Source: Dokdonella immobilis (GTDB lineage: Bacteria > Pseudomonadota > Gammaproteobacteria > Xanthomonadales > Rhodanobacteraceae). Taken from it: DNA of 41,861 nucleotides. Every line of letters begins with the position of its first letter. Positions within the stretch are counted from its first letter, which is position 1. The stretch covers positions 1 to 41,861 of the forward strand of contig NZ_FOVF01000037.1 of assembly GCF_900115085.1 (NCBI RefSeq), read 5' to 3'. Shown piece after piece: positions 16,487 to 25,098 of the stretch. The notes under the pieces were generated by a model that worked only from the letters and a program-made list of their open reading frames with translations, was not told the origin of the DNA and did no database searches. The position numbers were made by a program, and so were the translations under genes.

Positions 16487-16697
16487 AGGTCACATGCTCC
16501 TTCGAGGTGTCGGGTCACGGGCGTCGTCTCGCGAGCAGGACGACCGCAGTCCCGCGCGCATTCGGGAACTCCGGGGACACCGACTCGTGCCCGATTCAAG
16601 TGTTCTCTCGTAGCCTGCGTGTCCCGACGCCCGCCGCGGATCCGTCATAGCCCCATTCCCGAGCCCGTAGCGGATGGCACCCGAGGAGGCGCACGCT

Positions 16698-17129
16698 TCA
16701 GGCCTTGCGCCATACCAGCCAGGCCGACAGGATCACGGCAAGGATCAGGGTGGCGATGTGGAACCCGGTGAGATTGGCCCAGGCTACCGCCGTGGCCATG
16801 TCGCGACCCATGGTCAGCAAGGTTTCGCGCATTGGAATGCCGAGGAATGAAGCCACACGTGCGGCCGCCAGCAGGTAGCCGGCATAGGCGCAGGCGACGA
16901 TCGTGCTGAAGGCCGCGATCAGGGCCCCGCTCAGGCGATGGCCGAAGCCCTGTCGGCGCAGCACCCACGCGATGAACGCGGCGACGGCGAAGGCGACGCC
17001 GATCAGGTCGAAGCGCAGATAGAGTTGCAGCACGCACCAGACCGCGCCGGCGGCAAGTGCGCACATCAGGGCCGTGGCGATGCCGAGGAAAAGGTTCGCC
17101 GATGGTTTTCCGTGGACCTCAGCGGACAT
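16698..17129 (-). CDS. Four-helix inner-membrane protein of unknown function
   Basis: From the ATG at 17129 the product has 143 residues with four strongly hydrophobic segments (ATALMCALAAGAVWCVLQLY, then LIGVAFAVAAFIAWVL, then ALIAAFSTIVACAYAGYLLA, then TGFHIATLILAVILSAWLVW). A TTG three codons upstream is the only longer start. I recognise no family motif. The single helix-rich layout with conserved-looking GHRLSGALIA and VASFLGIPMRETLL segments suggests a genuine conserved hypothetical rather than a shadow. It lies upstream of the sulfotransferase gene on the same strand, 211 bases away. Confidence 0.7.
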   Translation of the reverse strand: MSAEVHGKPSANLFLGIATALMCALAAGAVWCVLQLYLRFDLIGVAFAVAAFIAWVLRRQGFGHRLSGALIAAFSTIVACAYAGYLLAAARVASFLGIPMRETLLTMGRDMATAVAWANLTGFHIATLILAVILSAWLVWRKA

Positions 17130-17315
17130 CGACGGCAACAGCGCGGTTACAGATCGGGAAGTGGCTCATCAGGAAGCGTGCCGGAACGAAGGGTTGCGCG
17201 ATGATACCGGCCGACACCACTTCGCGTAACCGCCAGAAGTCGCGGGGGACGATCATTGCGCAAGTGTCGGTTTTGCAGGCTGCAAGTCGGTGGGTTGAGG
17301 TCCTTGCGAGACTGT

Positions 17316-17395
17316 CCTTCGACTTCGCTGCGCTACGTTCAGGACGAACGGGGTGCGGGCCTTCGACTTCGCTGGGCTGTGCCCAGGACAAACAG
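17316..17395. repeat. Two direct copies of a 36-base intergenic repeat
   Basis: Copy one is at 17316-17351 and copy two at 17360-17395. Both begin CCTTCGACTTCGCTG and share about 29 of 36 bases, with AGGAC-AAC near the end. This TTCGACTTCGCT...CAGGAC type of sequence is a very common dispersed intergenic repeat in Proteobacteria; I know it from many genomes but cannot count copies here. Confidence 0.8.
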
Positions 17396-17417
17396 GTCGA
17401 TGGGGGCTCGCTGTTCC

Positions 17418-17463
17418 TGCTCCCGCCAGACGGAGAAGCACCCGATTGGGAGCGTCAGCGCGG
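17418..17463. repeat. CTCCCGCC...GAGAAGCAC intergenic repeat, copy A
   Basis: A 46-base unit homologous to 20452-20500, with the shared skeleton TCCCGCC, GAGAAGCACnCGrTT and GAGCrTyAGCGCGG. The palindromic head is damaged in this copy (CTCCCGCCAGACGGAG) and intact in the other. Confidence 0.7.
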
Positions 17464-17505
17464 ATCCGTTCTCTCGTCAGCGCGTGGGGGCCGCATGACA
17501 TGCGC

Positions 17506-18177
17506 TCACGCCGCCCTCTCTTTCTCCGCTCCGGTTGCGAACAGACGCTGGACTGAACCGGGAACCGGTACACCCGGAGCGGCGTCGTCGGCGGCAACCG
17601 GTTCGGCGTAGTGCGGACTGATTGGCACCACGCCCGACCATACCGCCAGGTCTCTGTCCGCAGGATCGTCCTTCGGTCCACCGCTGCGAACCTTCGCGCT
17701 GGCGTCTTCGATGGTAAATCTCAGCAAGGCGGTGGCGGCCAGTTCATTCTTGTCGGCCGGTCGTGATTCGGCGGCACGTCCCGGAATCAGGGCATCGACG
17801 AATCGCGCGAAGATGGCGGCCTTTTCGGTCGGATCGACGACTGCAACGGCCTTGCCGAAAGCGACCACGGAGCGGTAGTTCATCGAGTGGTGGAAATGCG
17901 AACGCGCCAGGACCAGGCCATCGACGTGGGTCACGCACAGGCAGGTGGCAATGCCCTCGCCCACCGTCTTCATCAGGCGGCTGGCGATCGAGCCGTGCAG
18001 GTAGATCGATTCGCCTTCGCGCGCGTACAGCATCGGTATGACGAAGGGTTGTCCGGCCGGATCGGCAAACGATACGTGCGCCACCCAACCCGCATCGAGG
18101 ATGGCGTGGATGGTCGGCGCATCATAGTGGCCGCGCTGGGCGACGCGCCGGACCTTGTGACGGACGTGCTTGGGCAT
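17506..18177 (-). CDS. Pyridoxamine 5'-phosphate oxidase-family FMN-binding protein
   Basis: The 223-residue protein folds as an FMN split barrel. Recognisable parts are AHVSFADPAGQPFVIPMLYA, then YLHGSIASRLMKTVGEGIATCLCVTHVDGL, then SMNYRSVVAFGKA, and a C-terminal region ending DLAVWSGVVPISPHYAEPV. This is the subgroup often annotated as PNPOx-like or FMN-binding flavin protein, not the PdxH enzyme itself. It is transcribed away from a MocR/PdxR-type regulator, with 97 bases between the start codons. Such pairs usually respond to vitamin B6 status or to amino-acid-derived PLP adducts. Confidence 0.85.
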   Translation of the reverse strand: MPKHVRHKVRRVAQRGHYDAPTIHAILDAGWVAHVSFADPAGQPFVIPMLYAREGESIYLHGSIASRLMKTVGEGIATCLCVTHVDGLVLARSHFHHSMNYRSVVAFGKAVAVVDPTEKAAIFARFVDALIPGRAAESRPADKNELAATALLRFTIEDASAKVRSGGPKDDPADRDLAVWSGVVPISPHYAEPVAADDAAPGVPVPGSVQRLFATGAEKERAA

Positions 18178-18227
18178 GGCTGGAACCTTCGATGGTGCGA
18201 CTTGACGAACGCATCATGTCAGGTGAA

Positions 18228-18273
18228 ATTGGCCCCTTCGAGTACCAACCCCTGATGATTCAATAGGACCAAT
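18228..18273. promoter_or_regulatory. Candidate MocR operator in the divergent region
   Basis: ATTGGCCC (18228-18235) and GGACCAAT (18266-18273) form an inverted repeat with seven of eight matching positions, 30 bases apart, directly before the MocR start codon. An additional ACCAAC lies between them. AGGA at 18265-18268 doubles as the ribosome site of the regulator gene, so a bound regulator would also mask its own initiation region. Binding is inferred, not shown. Confidence 0.5.
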
Positions 18274-18274
18274 C

Positions 18275-19720
18275 ATGTACGTGGAACTGGATGGGCAGGG
18301 TCCACGCTACGCGCAGCTGATCCGCTCGCTGAAGTCGGCCATCCTCGAAGTGCGCCTCGCGCCCGGCTCGCGCGTGCCGGCCAGCCGCAACCTGGCCAAT
18401 GAGCTCGGCATTTCGCGCAACACCGTGCTGGCCGCCTACGAACAGCTGCAGGCCGAGGGCTTCCTGCATGCGCGGGTCGGCTCGGGCAGCTACGTGGCCG
18501 ATATCGGCAACCGCCTGCCCGCGCCGCCCAGGGTCGGCGTCGTGCCGGTCGCACCGCTGTCGGACTATGCGCGCCGCGCCCTCAATGCCAGCGATGGCGC
18601 GTTCGTGCCGGGCCATGAGCACAAGGGCCTGCGCTACAACCTCCAGTATGGCGTGCCGCTGACCAATCCGGCCCTGGCCAGTGCCTGGCGCCGCGAGATC
18701 AACCGCGCCGTCGAGCGCGCCGAGTTCGACTACCCCGACGCGCAAGGCCTGCCGGCCCTGCGTGAACAGATCTGCGACTACCTGGCCCGCCGGCGCGGCG
18801 TGACCGCCTCGGCCGACGACGTGCTGGTCATCTCGGGGACGCAGCAAGCCTTTGCACTGGCATCGCGGGCGCTGCTCGACGACGGCGACTCGGTGGTGCT
18901 CGAGGATCCCCACTATCGCGGCGCGCGGCAGATCTTCGCTGCCTATGGGGCTCGCGTGCGTGGCGTGCGTGTCGATGACGAGGGTCTCGTTCCCTCTGCC
19001 CTGCCGAACCAGGCGCGGCTCGCCGTGGTGACGCCCTCGCATCAATTCCCGACCGGCGCCTTGCTGCCCCTGGCCCGACGCATGGAACTGCTCGAGTGGG
19101 CCGCACGGCAGCACTGCTGGATCATCGAGGACGACTACGACGGCGAATTCCGCTTCGGCGGACGACCCTTGGCCGCGCTGAAATCGCTCGATCGCGACGG
19201 GCGCGTCATCTACATCGGCAGCTATTCGAAAACGCTGTTTCCGGCACTCCGGCTGGGCTACATGGTCCTGCCGGCCTCGCTGCGCGAGGCATTTCGCGCG
19301 GCGAAATGGCTGGAAGATCGCGGCAGCAATACCCTGGAACAGGCCGCACTCGCGCATTTCATGGCCACTGGCGGTTTCGAGCGGCACTTGCGCCGAGCGG
19401 CACAGAGTCTGCGTGCGCGCCGGGCGGCGATGCTGGCTGGCCTGCGCAAGCACGCCGGCGAGGCGCTCGAAGTGGTCGACTCGAACGCCGGCATGCATCT
19501 GACCGCCTGGCTCAGGTCCGGCACCCACGCCGATTGCGAGCGGCTGGCCGCGCATGCGCGCGAACGCGGGCTGGGTCTCTACACGGTGGCGCCATATTCG
19601 CTGCGCACCGCGGCACGGCCCGGGCTGCTGCTGGGCTACGCCGGATTGCCACCGGCCGACATCGAAGCGGCCCTGCGCCTGCTGGGTCGCTGCCTGCGCG
19701 AGACCGGGTTGCTGGCTTGA
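18275..19720 (+). CDS. MocR/PdxR-type regulator: GntR HTH fused to a PLP aminotransferase domain
   Basis: The 481-residue protein has a GntR winged helix at about 1-75 (YAQLIRSLKSAILEVRLAPG, RVPASRNLANELGISRNTVL) joined to a fold-type I aminotransferase domain. The PLP-binding lysine is K319 in YIGSYSKTLFPALRLGY. DPHYRGARQ, VTPSHQFPTG and DDYDGEFRF are further marks of the MocR group. Such proteins sense PLP or a PLP-amino-acid adduct through the dead aminotransferase domain. The divergent PNPOx-family gene is the obvious target. The ATG at 18275 has AGGA six bases upstream. Confidence 0.93.
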   Translation: MYVELDGQGPRYAQLIRSLKSAILEVRLAPGSRVPASRNLANELGISRNTVLAAYEQLQAEGFLHARVGSGSYVADIGNRLPAPPRVGVVPVAPLSDYARRALNASDGAFVPGHEHKGLRYNLQYGVPLTNPALASAWRREINRAVERAEFDYPDAQGLPALREQICDYLARRRGVTASADDVLVISGTQQAFALASRALLDDGDSVVLEDPHYRGARQIFAAYGARVRGVRVDDEGLVPSALPNQARLAVVTPSHQFPTGALLPLARRMELLEWAARQHCWIIEDDYDGEFRFGGRPLAALKSLDRDGRVIYIGSYSKTLFPALRLGYMVLPASLREAFRAAKWLEDRGSNTLEQAALAHFMATGGFERHLRRAAQSLRARRAAMLAGLRKHAGEALEVVDSNAGMHLTAWLRSGTHADCERLAAHARERGLGLYTVAPYSLRTAARPGLLLGYAGLPPADIEAALRLLGRCLRETGLLA

Positions 19721-19815
19721 TCGCGAGGGCGGCGCCCCGATATCTCTGCGTAATCAACGCCAAGGCCTCATAATGGCCGGCCAACGCCGATGAAATTGCC
19801 GAAGACTGTCTCGAC

Positions 19816-20373
19816 ATGAGTGGCTATAGCTCAACCTCAGAACCGGTCCGCTTCGAGCGCGACTGCCCGGCGGTGATGGTGCCGCAGGGCGACAGCGTGA
19901 CCCTGCCCGCCGGACAGGCGGGCTACATCACCCAGGCGCTCGGCGGCAGCTTCACGGTCTTCGTCGACGGCAACCTGTTCCGCATCGCCGGATGCGACGC
20001 CGACGCGATCGGCAAGACACCGCCGGCGCCGCTCGAGCTGCCGCCCGATGCCGCCGACGCCGATGTCGAGAAACTGGTCTGGTCGCAATTGCGCACCTGT
20101 TTCGATCCCGAGATTCCGATCGATATCGTCGAGCTTGGCCTGGTCTACGACTGCGATCTCGAAAAGACCGAGGATGGCCAGCGCAAGGTCAACGTGCGCA
20201 TGACCCTGACCGCACCGGGCTGTGGCATGGGCGAGATCCTCGTCGAGGACGTGCGCAGCAAACTCGAGATGATTCCGACCGTCAGCGAGGCCGACGTCGA
20301 CCTCGTGTTCGACCCGCCGTGGAATCACAGCATGATGTCGGACGCGGCGAAGCTTGAAACGGGGATGTTTTAG
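19816..20373 (+). CDS. sufT: Putative Fe-S cluster assembly protein SufT
   Basis: The 185-residue product has an N-terminal region typical of SufT (FERDCPAVMVPQGDSVTLPA, GQAGYITQALGGSFTVFVDG) and a C-terminal MIP18/DUF59 domain. The domain signatures are FDPEIPIDIVELGLVYDCDL and TLTAPGCGMGEILVEDV, the cysteine of the second being the conserved one. SufT proteins help mature Fe-S proteins and are usually in or near suf operons; here no other suf gene is visible. It lies 95 bases after the MocR gene and is convergent with gyrA. Confidence 0.92.
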   Translation: MSGYSSTSEPVRFERDCPAVMVPQGDSVTLPAGQAGYITQALGGSFTVFVDGNLFRIAGCDADAIGKTPPAPLELPPDAADADVEKLVWSQLRTCFDPEIPIDIVELGLVYDCDLEKTEDGQRKVNVRMTLTAPGCGMGEILVEDVRSKLEMIPTVSEADVDLVFDPPWNHSMMSDAAKLETGMF

Positions 20374-20451
20374 ACGCGGTGTCGGAGTTGCCTGGCGGGA
20401 TCCGTTCCCGCTGTCCGATGCCCTGCCGACGGCGATGACCGAGGCTTGCCT

Positions 20452-20500
20452 TGCTTTTCCCGCCGGCGGGAGAAGCACTCGGTTATGAGCATTAGCGCGG
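20452..20500. repeat. CTTTTCCCGCC/GGCGGGAGAAG palindromic intergenic repeat, copy B
   Basis: CTTTTCCCGCC (20454-20464) and GGCGGGAGAAG (20465-20475) pair over eleven positions with one G-T wobble, followed by CACTCGGTTATGAGC and ATTAGCGCGG shared with 17418-17463. The same palindrome type occurs at the right edge of the window (41820-41844). Confidence 0.75.
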
Positions 20501-20503
20501 TTT

Positions 20504-20524
20504 CCCTCTCCCCTCGGGAGAGGG
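20504..20524. terminator. Perfect hairpin between sufT and gyrA
   Basis: CCCTCTCCC-CTC-GGGAGAGGG is a perfect 9-bp stem with a 3-base loop, followed by TGGCCCGCAGGGTCGGGTGAGGG. It is a widespread intergenic palindrome and sits between convergent genes, where it can serve as a transcription barrier for both. There is no T-run. Confidence 0.55.
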
Positions 20525-20592
20525 TGGCCCGCAGGGTCGGGTGAGGGTTCGGACTTGCCGCTGGTCTGGTTATCCCGTGCCGCGCATGCCCT

Positions 20593-20614
20593 GCCCCTCC
20601 CAGATGAGAGGGGC
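20593..20614 (-). terminator. Hairpin just after gyrA
   Basis: GCCCCTC (593-599) and GAGGGGC (608-614) form a 7-bp stem with an 8-base loop, ten bases beyond the gyrA stop codon on the minus strand. It is a possible terminator without a T-run. Confidence 0.45.
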
Positions 20615-20623
20615 GGGCCGGGC

Positions 20624-23257
20624 TTATTCCGCGGCAGCAGGTGGCTCGCCGGGCGGCGTTTCGAGTTCGCCGGAGATGGGCGCGGTGCCTCCGAGGTCGG
20701 CGTCGCTGGCGTCGTCATCCGGTGACTCGTCGTCGATCGCGTCGAGGCGGACCAGGCCGACCAGGTTCTCATCCTCGGGTAGACGGATCAGGGTCACGCC
20801 CTGGGTATTGCGGCCGACCTTGGCAACCTCGGCGGCGCGTGTGCGGACCAGGGTGCCCTGGTTCGAGATCAGCATCAGTTCGTGTTCTTCGGTGATCTGC
20901 ACGGCCCCGACCAGGGCGCCGTTGCGTTCCGAGCACTGGATGCCAATGACACCCTGGGTGCCGCGACCCTTGCGCGGATACTCGGCCAGTTCCGTGCGCT
21001 TGCCGTAGCCGCGTGCGGTGGCGGTGAGGATGTCGCCATCACCATCGCGCACGATCAGGCTGACCACCTTTTCGCCCTTGGCCAGGCGCATGCCGCGCAC
21101 GCCGGTGGCGGTGCGGCCGGTCGAGCGCACGGTGTTCTCGTCGAAGCGCACGGTCTTGCCGTTCGAAGCGAACAGCAGGATGTCGCTTTCGCCGTTGGTC
21201 ATCTGCACGTCGACCAGGGCATCGTCGTCGGCAAGGCCGATTGCGATCTTGCCCTTCTGCAACTGGTAGGCGTACTCGGTCAGCGGCGTCTTCTTGACCG
21301 TGCCGTTCTCGGTCGCGAAGAACACGAACATATCCTCGGAATATTCGTGCACCGGCAGGATCGCCTGGACCTTCTCGCCTTCCTGCAAGGGCAGCAGGTT
21401 GACGATCGGCTTGCCGCGCGCGTTCGGGCCGGCATCGGGCATCTGGTAGACCTTGAGCCAGTACACACGGCCGGTGCTGGTGAAGGTCAGCAGGGTGTCG
21501 TGGGTATTGGCGATCCACAGGTGCTCGACGAAATCCTCGTCCTTCAGCGCCGAGGCCGAGCGGCCCTTGCCACCACGCCTCTGCGCACGATAGATGCTTG
21601 CCGGCTGGCGCTTGGCATAGCCGGTATGCGACAGCGTGACGACGACGTCCTCGGGCTCGATCAGGTCGAGCATGTCGAGCTCGTCGAGGTTGGCCTGGAT
21701 CACGGTGCGTCGCGCGTCGCCGAACTCTTCCTTCAGCGAAACCAGTTCCTCGCGGATGACCGCCAGCAGACGGGCCGGATCCTCGAGGATCTCGATCAGG
21801 GCGAGGATCGTCTTCAGCAACTCCTTGTATTCGTCGGTGAGCTTTTCCTGCTCGAGACCGGTCAGGCGGCTCAGGCGCATTTCGAGGATCTGCTGGGCCT
21901 GCGTCTCCGAAAGCTGGTAGCCGTCCTCGCCGAGGCCGACGCCCGCATCGAGCTTCTCGGGCTTCGACACATCGGCGCCAGAGGCCGACAACAGCGAGCG
22001 GACCAGGCCCGGCTCCCAGCGCCGCGCCAGCATGCGCTGCTTGGCTTCGTCGCTCGAGGCGGAGGTCTTGATCAGCTCGATCATCTCGTCGATGTTGGCC
22101 AGCGCGACGGTCAGGCCTTCGAGGATGTGGGCGCGATCGCGGGCCTTGCGCAGATCGAAGATCGTGCGCCGGGTGACCACTTCGCGGCGATGGCGGATGA
22201 ACGCCTCGAGGATCTCGCGCAGGCCGAGCGTGCGCGGCTGGCCGTCGACCAGGGCGACCATGTTGATGCCGAAGGTCACCTGCAACTGGGTCTGCTGGTA
22301 GAGGTTGTTGAGCAGGACGTCGCCCATGGCGTCCTTGCGCACCTCGATGACCACGCGCATGCCGTCCTTGTCGGACTCGTCACGCAGCTCGGAGATGCCC
22401 TCGATCTTCTTTTCCTTGACCAGCTCGGCGATCTTCTCGATCAGGCGTGCCTTGTTCACCTGGAACGGCAATTCGCTGACGATGATGGTCTCGCGGCCAT
22501 TGGCCTCGACTTCGACCTCGGCCTTGGCCCGCACGAGGATGCGGCCACGCCCGGTGCGGTAGGCCTCGACGATGCCGGCCGAGCCGTTGATGATGCCGGC
22601 AGTCGGGAAATCCGGCCCCGGCACGATCTGCATGAGGTCCTCGAACGAGAGATCGGGATCGTCGATCAGGGCGATGCAGGCGCCGAGTACCTCGGAAAGA
22701 TTGTGTGGCGGCACGTTGGTCGCCATGCCGACGGCGATGCCGGCCGAGCCGTTGACGAGCAGGTTCGGAATGCGCGCCGGCAGTACGCTCGGCTCGAGTT
22801 CCTTCTCGTCGTAGTTGGGCTGGAAATCGACGGTTTCCTTGTCGATGTCGGCGAGGAGTTCGGAACTGAGCCGGTGCAGGCGGCACTCGGTGTAGCGCAT
22901 CGCCGCGGCGTTGTCGCCATCGACCGAGCCGAAGTTGCCCTGGCCGTCGATGAGCATGTAGCGCATCGAGAAGTCCTGCGCCATGCGCACGAGGGCGTCG
23001 TAGATCGACGAATCGCCATGCGGATGGTACTTGCCCATGACGTCGCCGACCACGCGCGCGCACTTGACGAAGGGCCGGTTCCAGACCGTGCTCGACTCCT
23101 GCATCGCGTACAGAATGCGTCGATGCACGGGCTTGAGGCCATCGCGCACATCGGGCAAGGCACGCCCGACGATGACGCTCATCGCGTAGTCGAGATAGCT
23201 CTGCCGGACCTCGTCTTCGATATTGACGCGTATGACTTCTTTGGCGAACTCAGCCAT
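20624..23257 (-). CDS. gyrA: DNA gyrase subunit A
   Basis: The 877-residue product is close to the E. coli length (875) and aligns without gaps through the breakage-reunion domain. The catalytic tyrosine is Y122 in AAAMRYTE. The quinolone-resistance region [10 protein letters not shown] (H78-D87) keeps Ser83 and Asp87, the sensitive state. The GyrA box QRRGGKG, needed to wrap DNA, starts the C-terminal beta-pinwheel, whose blades follow ([37 protein letters not shown] and others). The tail is acidic and Pro/Glu-rich. With GyrB it makes a heterotetramer that introduces negative supercoils. The start ATG has GGAAG about nine bases upstream. Confidence 0.99.
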   Translation of the reverse strand: MAEFAKEVIRVNIEDEVRQSYLDYAMSVIVGRALPDVRDGLKPVHRRILYAMQESSTVWNRPFVKCARVVGDVMGKYHPHGDSSIYDALVRMAQDFSMRYMLIDGQGNFGSVDGDNAAAMRYTECRLHRLSSELLADIDKETVDFQPNYDEKELEPSVLPARIPNLLVNGSAGIAVGMATNVPPHNLSEVLGACIALIDDPDLSFEDLMQIVPGPDFPTAGIINGSAGIVEAYRTGRGRILVRAKAEVEVEANGRETIIVSELPFQVNKARLIEKIAELVKEKKIEGISELRDESDKDGMRVVIEVRKDAMGDVLLNNLYQQTQLQVTFGINMVALVDGQPRTLGLREILEAFIRHRREVVTRRTIFDLRKARDRAHILEGLTVALANIDEMIELIKTSASSDEAKQRMLARRWEPGLVRSLLSASGADVSKPEKLDAGVGLGEDGYQLSETQAQQILEMRLSRLTGLEQEKLTDEYKELLKTILALIEILEDPARLLAVIREELVSLKEEFGDARRTVIQANLDELDMLDLIEPEDVVVTLSHTGYAKRQPASIYRAQRRGGKGRSASALKDEDFVEHLWIANTHDTLLTFTSTGRVYWLKVYQMPDAGPNARGKPIVNLLPLQEGEKVQAILPVHEYSEDMFVFFATENGTVKKTPLTEYAYQLQKGKIAIGLADDDALVDVQMTNGESDILLFASNGKTVRFDENTVRSTGRTATGVRGMRLAKGEKVVSLIVRDGDGDILTATARGYGKRTELAEYPRKGRGTQGVIGIQCSERNGALVGAVQITEEHELMLISNQGTLVRTRAAEVAKVGRNTQGVTLIRLPEDENLVGLVRLDAIDDESPDDDASDADLGGTAPISGELETPPGEPPAAAE

Positions 23258-23498
23258 TGAGTATTTCTTCCATACAAATCAGGAATTTACGATCGCTGCC
23301 ATGATCGCTTCTTGACGCCGGATTGGCCGCGGCGAAAACACGAAATATTACCACGAAATGACCTGCCCTGGCTGGTTTTGCCGGGGGCCGGGCGACGCCG
23401 AATTCCACGTGCGGACAGGGCGCCGGCGCGAGCGACCGGCCCGGGGACAAGGAATGGCCGCGCGGAACCCGCCCGCTGCCGCCGCAGGAGCCCGTCAG

Positions 23499-23891
23499 TC
23501 AGTCCGCGCGATGCCGGTAGATCCAGAATCGCGATGCGGAGAAGTTGACCGCGAATCCGCCGAGCGAACCGATCGCGACGCCGAGGGCCGGCAGGCGATG
23601 GACCAGGGCGTAGTGGTAGACCAGCCACGAATAGATCGAAAAATTGACCGCGAATCCACCGCACATCGCGAGCACGTAGCGCGACCATTCTCCGAACCGC
23701 CCGTAGTGCCTGACTCCGCGAAAGGTGAACCGGCGGTTGAACAACCAGGTGGCCGTGGCGGCGGCGAGAAACGAGAGCAGGCGCGACGCATAGCGGTTGG
23801 CATCGAACGCCGACACGAGGAACTGGACGAGCCCGGCATCGACCAGGAAACCGATGAAGCCGCCAACGCAGAACAGGACGACCTGGCGCAT
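23499..23891 (-). CDS. GtrA-family membrane protein
   Basis: The 130-residue protein has four transmembrane helices and the GtrA pattern: FCVGGFIGFLVDAGLVQFLV at the start, then FLAAATATWLFNRRFTFRG, then GGFAVNFSIYSWLVYHYALV and GGFAVNFSASRFWIYRH at the end. The NRRFTF and N-F...R-W pairs are the conserved halves of the family. GtrA-like proteins flip or help transfer lipid-linked sugars such as bactoprenol-glucose. No glycosyltransferase partner lies next to it. It sits between mtnA and gyrA on the same strand, 61 bases after mtnA. Confidence 0.9.
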   Translation of the reverse strand: MRQVVLFCVGGFIGFLVDAGLVQFLVSAFDANRYASRLLSFLAAATATWLFNRRFTFRGVRHYGRFGEWSRYVLAMCGGFAVNFSIYSWLVYHYALVHRLPALGVAIGSLGGFAVNFSASRFWIYRHRAD

Positions 23892-23952
23892 GCCGGCTGC
23901 CGTCAGTGCTGTGAGCCGGATCGGTGCGAGGGCACGTCTGGCCGCCGTCGGC

Positions 23953-24969
23953 TCAAGCGAACAGCGCCCGCATCGAATTCCCGTCGGGATGCTCGATCAC
24001 GCCGCGTTCGGTGACGATGGCGTCGATCAGGCCGGCCGGGGTGACGTCGAACACGGGATTCCAGGCGACGGCGCCTTCGACCACGGTGCGCTGGCCGGCA
24101 TGCGAGAGCAATTCGTGCGGGTCGCGCATCTCGATCTCGATGTCGGCGCCCGACGCGGTGGCCATGTCGACGGTCGAGGCCGGCGCCACGACCATGAACT
24201 TGACGCCGTGATGGCGGGCGACGATGGCGAGTTGGTAGGTGCCGATCTTGTTGGCGACGTCCCCGTTCGCCGCAATGCGGTCGGCGCCGACCACGACCCA
24301 CTGCACCTGTCCGGATTTCATCAGGTGGGCGGCCGCAGAATCCGAGACCAGGGTCGCCGCAATGGCATCGTGCCCGAGTTCCCACATGGTCAGCCGCGCC
24401 CCCTGCAGCCACGGTCGCGTCTCTCCCGCGAACACGCGGGTGATGGCGCCGCTGCTGACGCCGGCGCGGATCACGCCAAGCGCGGTGCCGTAGCCGGCGG
24501 TGGCCAGCGACCCGGTGTTGCAATGGGTGAGTACACCGACGTTCTCGCCAAGCAGGCCCGCGCCGAGTGCACCCATGTGCCGGTTGGCGGCCAGGTCCTC
24601 GTCCTGGATGCGCTGCGCTTCGGCTTCGAGTGCTTGCGGGTCGGCGTCGGTCGCCGCTGCTCGCTGCATGCGGTCAAGCGCCCACATCAGGTTGACCGCG
24701 GTCGGTCTCGCCGCGCGCAGGAGCGGCAAGGCAGAGTCGATGGCATTGCGTCCGCGCCGGGCGGCGAGGACCACGCCCCAGGCCGCGGCAATGCCGATCG
24801 CCGGCGCCCCGCGCACGACCAGGTCACGGATGGCCTGGGCGACTTCTTCGGGGGTCGTGCAATCGAGGTAGTCCTCGGCGAATGGCAGCTTGCGCTGGTC
24901 GAGCAGGCGCAGGCGATCGCCGCGCCAGAGCACGGAGCGGACAGTGTCGTGGGCGTTGGTATCGTTCAT
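23953..24969 (-). CDS. mtnA: S-methyl-5-thioribose-1-phosphate isomerase (methionine salvage)
   Basis: The 338-residue enzyme converts methylthioribose-1-phosphate to methylthioribulose-1-phosphate. Family marks are [15 protein letters not shown] (52-65), [18 protein letters not shown] with the catalytic cysteine C150, and [19 protein letters not shown] with the catalytic aspartate D230. Length and motif spacing are standard, so the gene looks intact. No other salvage gene is in the window. Position upstream of gyrA on the same strand is a pattern I recall from xanthomonads. No SAM riboswitch is evident in the 129-base upstream gap. Confidence 0.97.
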   Translation of the reverse strand: MNDTNAHDTVRSVLWRGDRLRLLDQRKLPFAEDYLDCTTPEEVAQAIRDLVVRGAPAIGIAAAWGVVLAARRGRNAIDSALPLLRAARPTAVNLMWALDRMQRAAATDADPQALEAEAQRIQDEDLAANRHMGALGAGLLGENVGVLTHCNTGSLATAGYGTALGVIRAGVSSGAITRVFAGETRPWLQGARLTMWELGHDAIAATLVSDSAAAHLMKSGQVQWVVVGADRIAANGDVANKIGTYQLAIVARHHGVKFMVVAPASTVDMATASGADIEIEMRDPHELLSHAGQRTVVEGAVAWNPVFDVTPAGLIDAIVTERGVIEHPDGNSMRALFA

Positions 24970-25059
24970 GCCGACAGGATAACCGAGTGTCGACCCGCGT
25001 CAGAACTGCGGCGTCTCGTGGCCGGGTCCAATCCCGGCAAGCAGGCCCTGGGCGAGCCT

Positions 25060-25091
25060 GCGGGGGGTTCGACGCTCGCCGAAACCCCCGC
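25060..25091 (-). terminator. Hairpin after the Ig-like secreted protein gene
   Basis: GCGGGGGGTTCG (25060-25071) and CGAAACCCCCGC (25080-25091) pair over twelve positions with one mismatch and an 8-base loop. It begins eight bases past the stop codon of the gene ending at 25099, in the right place to end its transcript before mtnA. No T-run follows. Confidence 0.55.
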
Positions 25092-25098
25092 GGAGCGA

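Larger units (their letters stand above)
17130..17505. other. Repeat-bearing gap
   Basis: This gap holds no gene. It contains two copies of a CCTTCGACTTCGCTG repeat and one copy of a GAGAAGCAC...AGCGCGG repeat, described separately. Arg-rich frames across it are products of the repeats. Confidence 0.6.

Noticed and set aside
20858-23030. Quinolone-resistance change in gyrA
   Set aside because: Ser83 and Asp87 are both present, so no common resistance substitution is seen.
20882-23260. A 792-residue plus-strand open frame opposite gyrA
   Set aside because: It is the complement of gyrA in high-GC DNA; its translation is His/Asp/Leu/Val-rich and has no domain.
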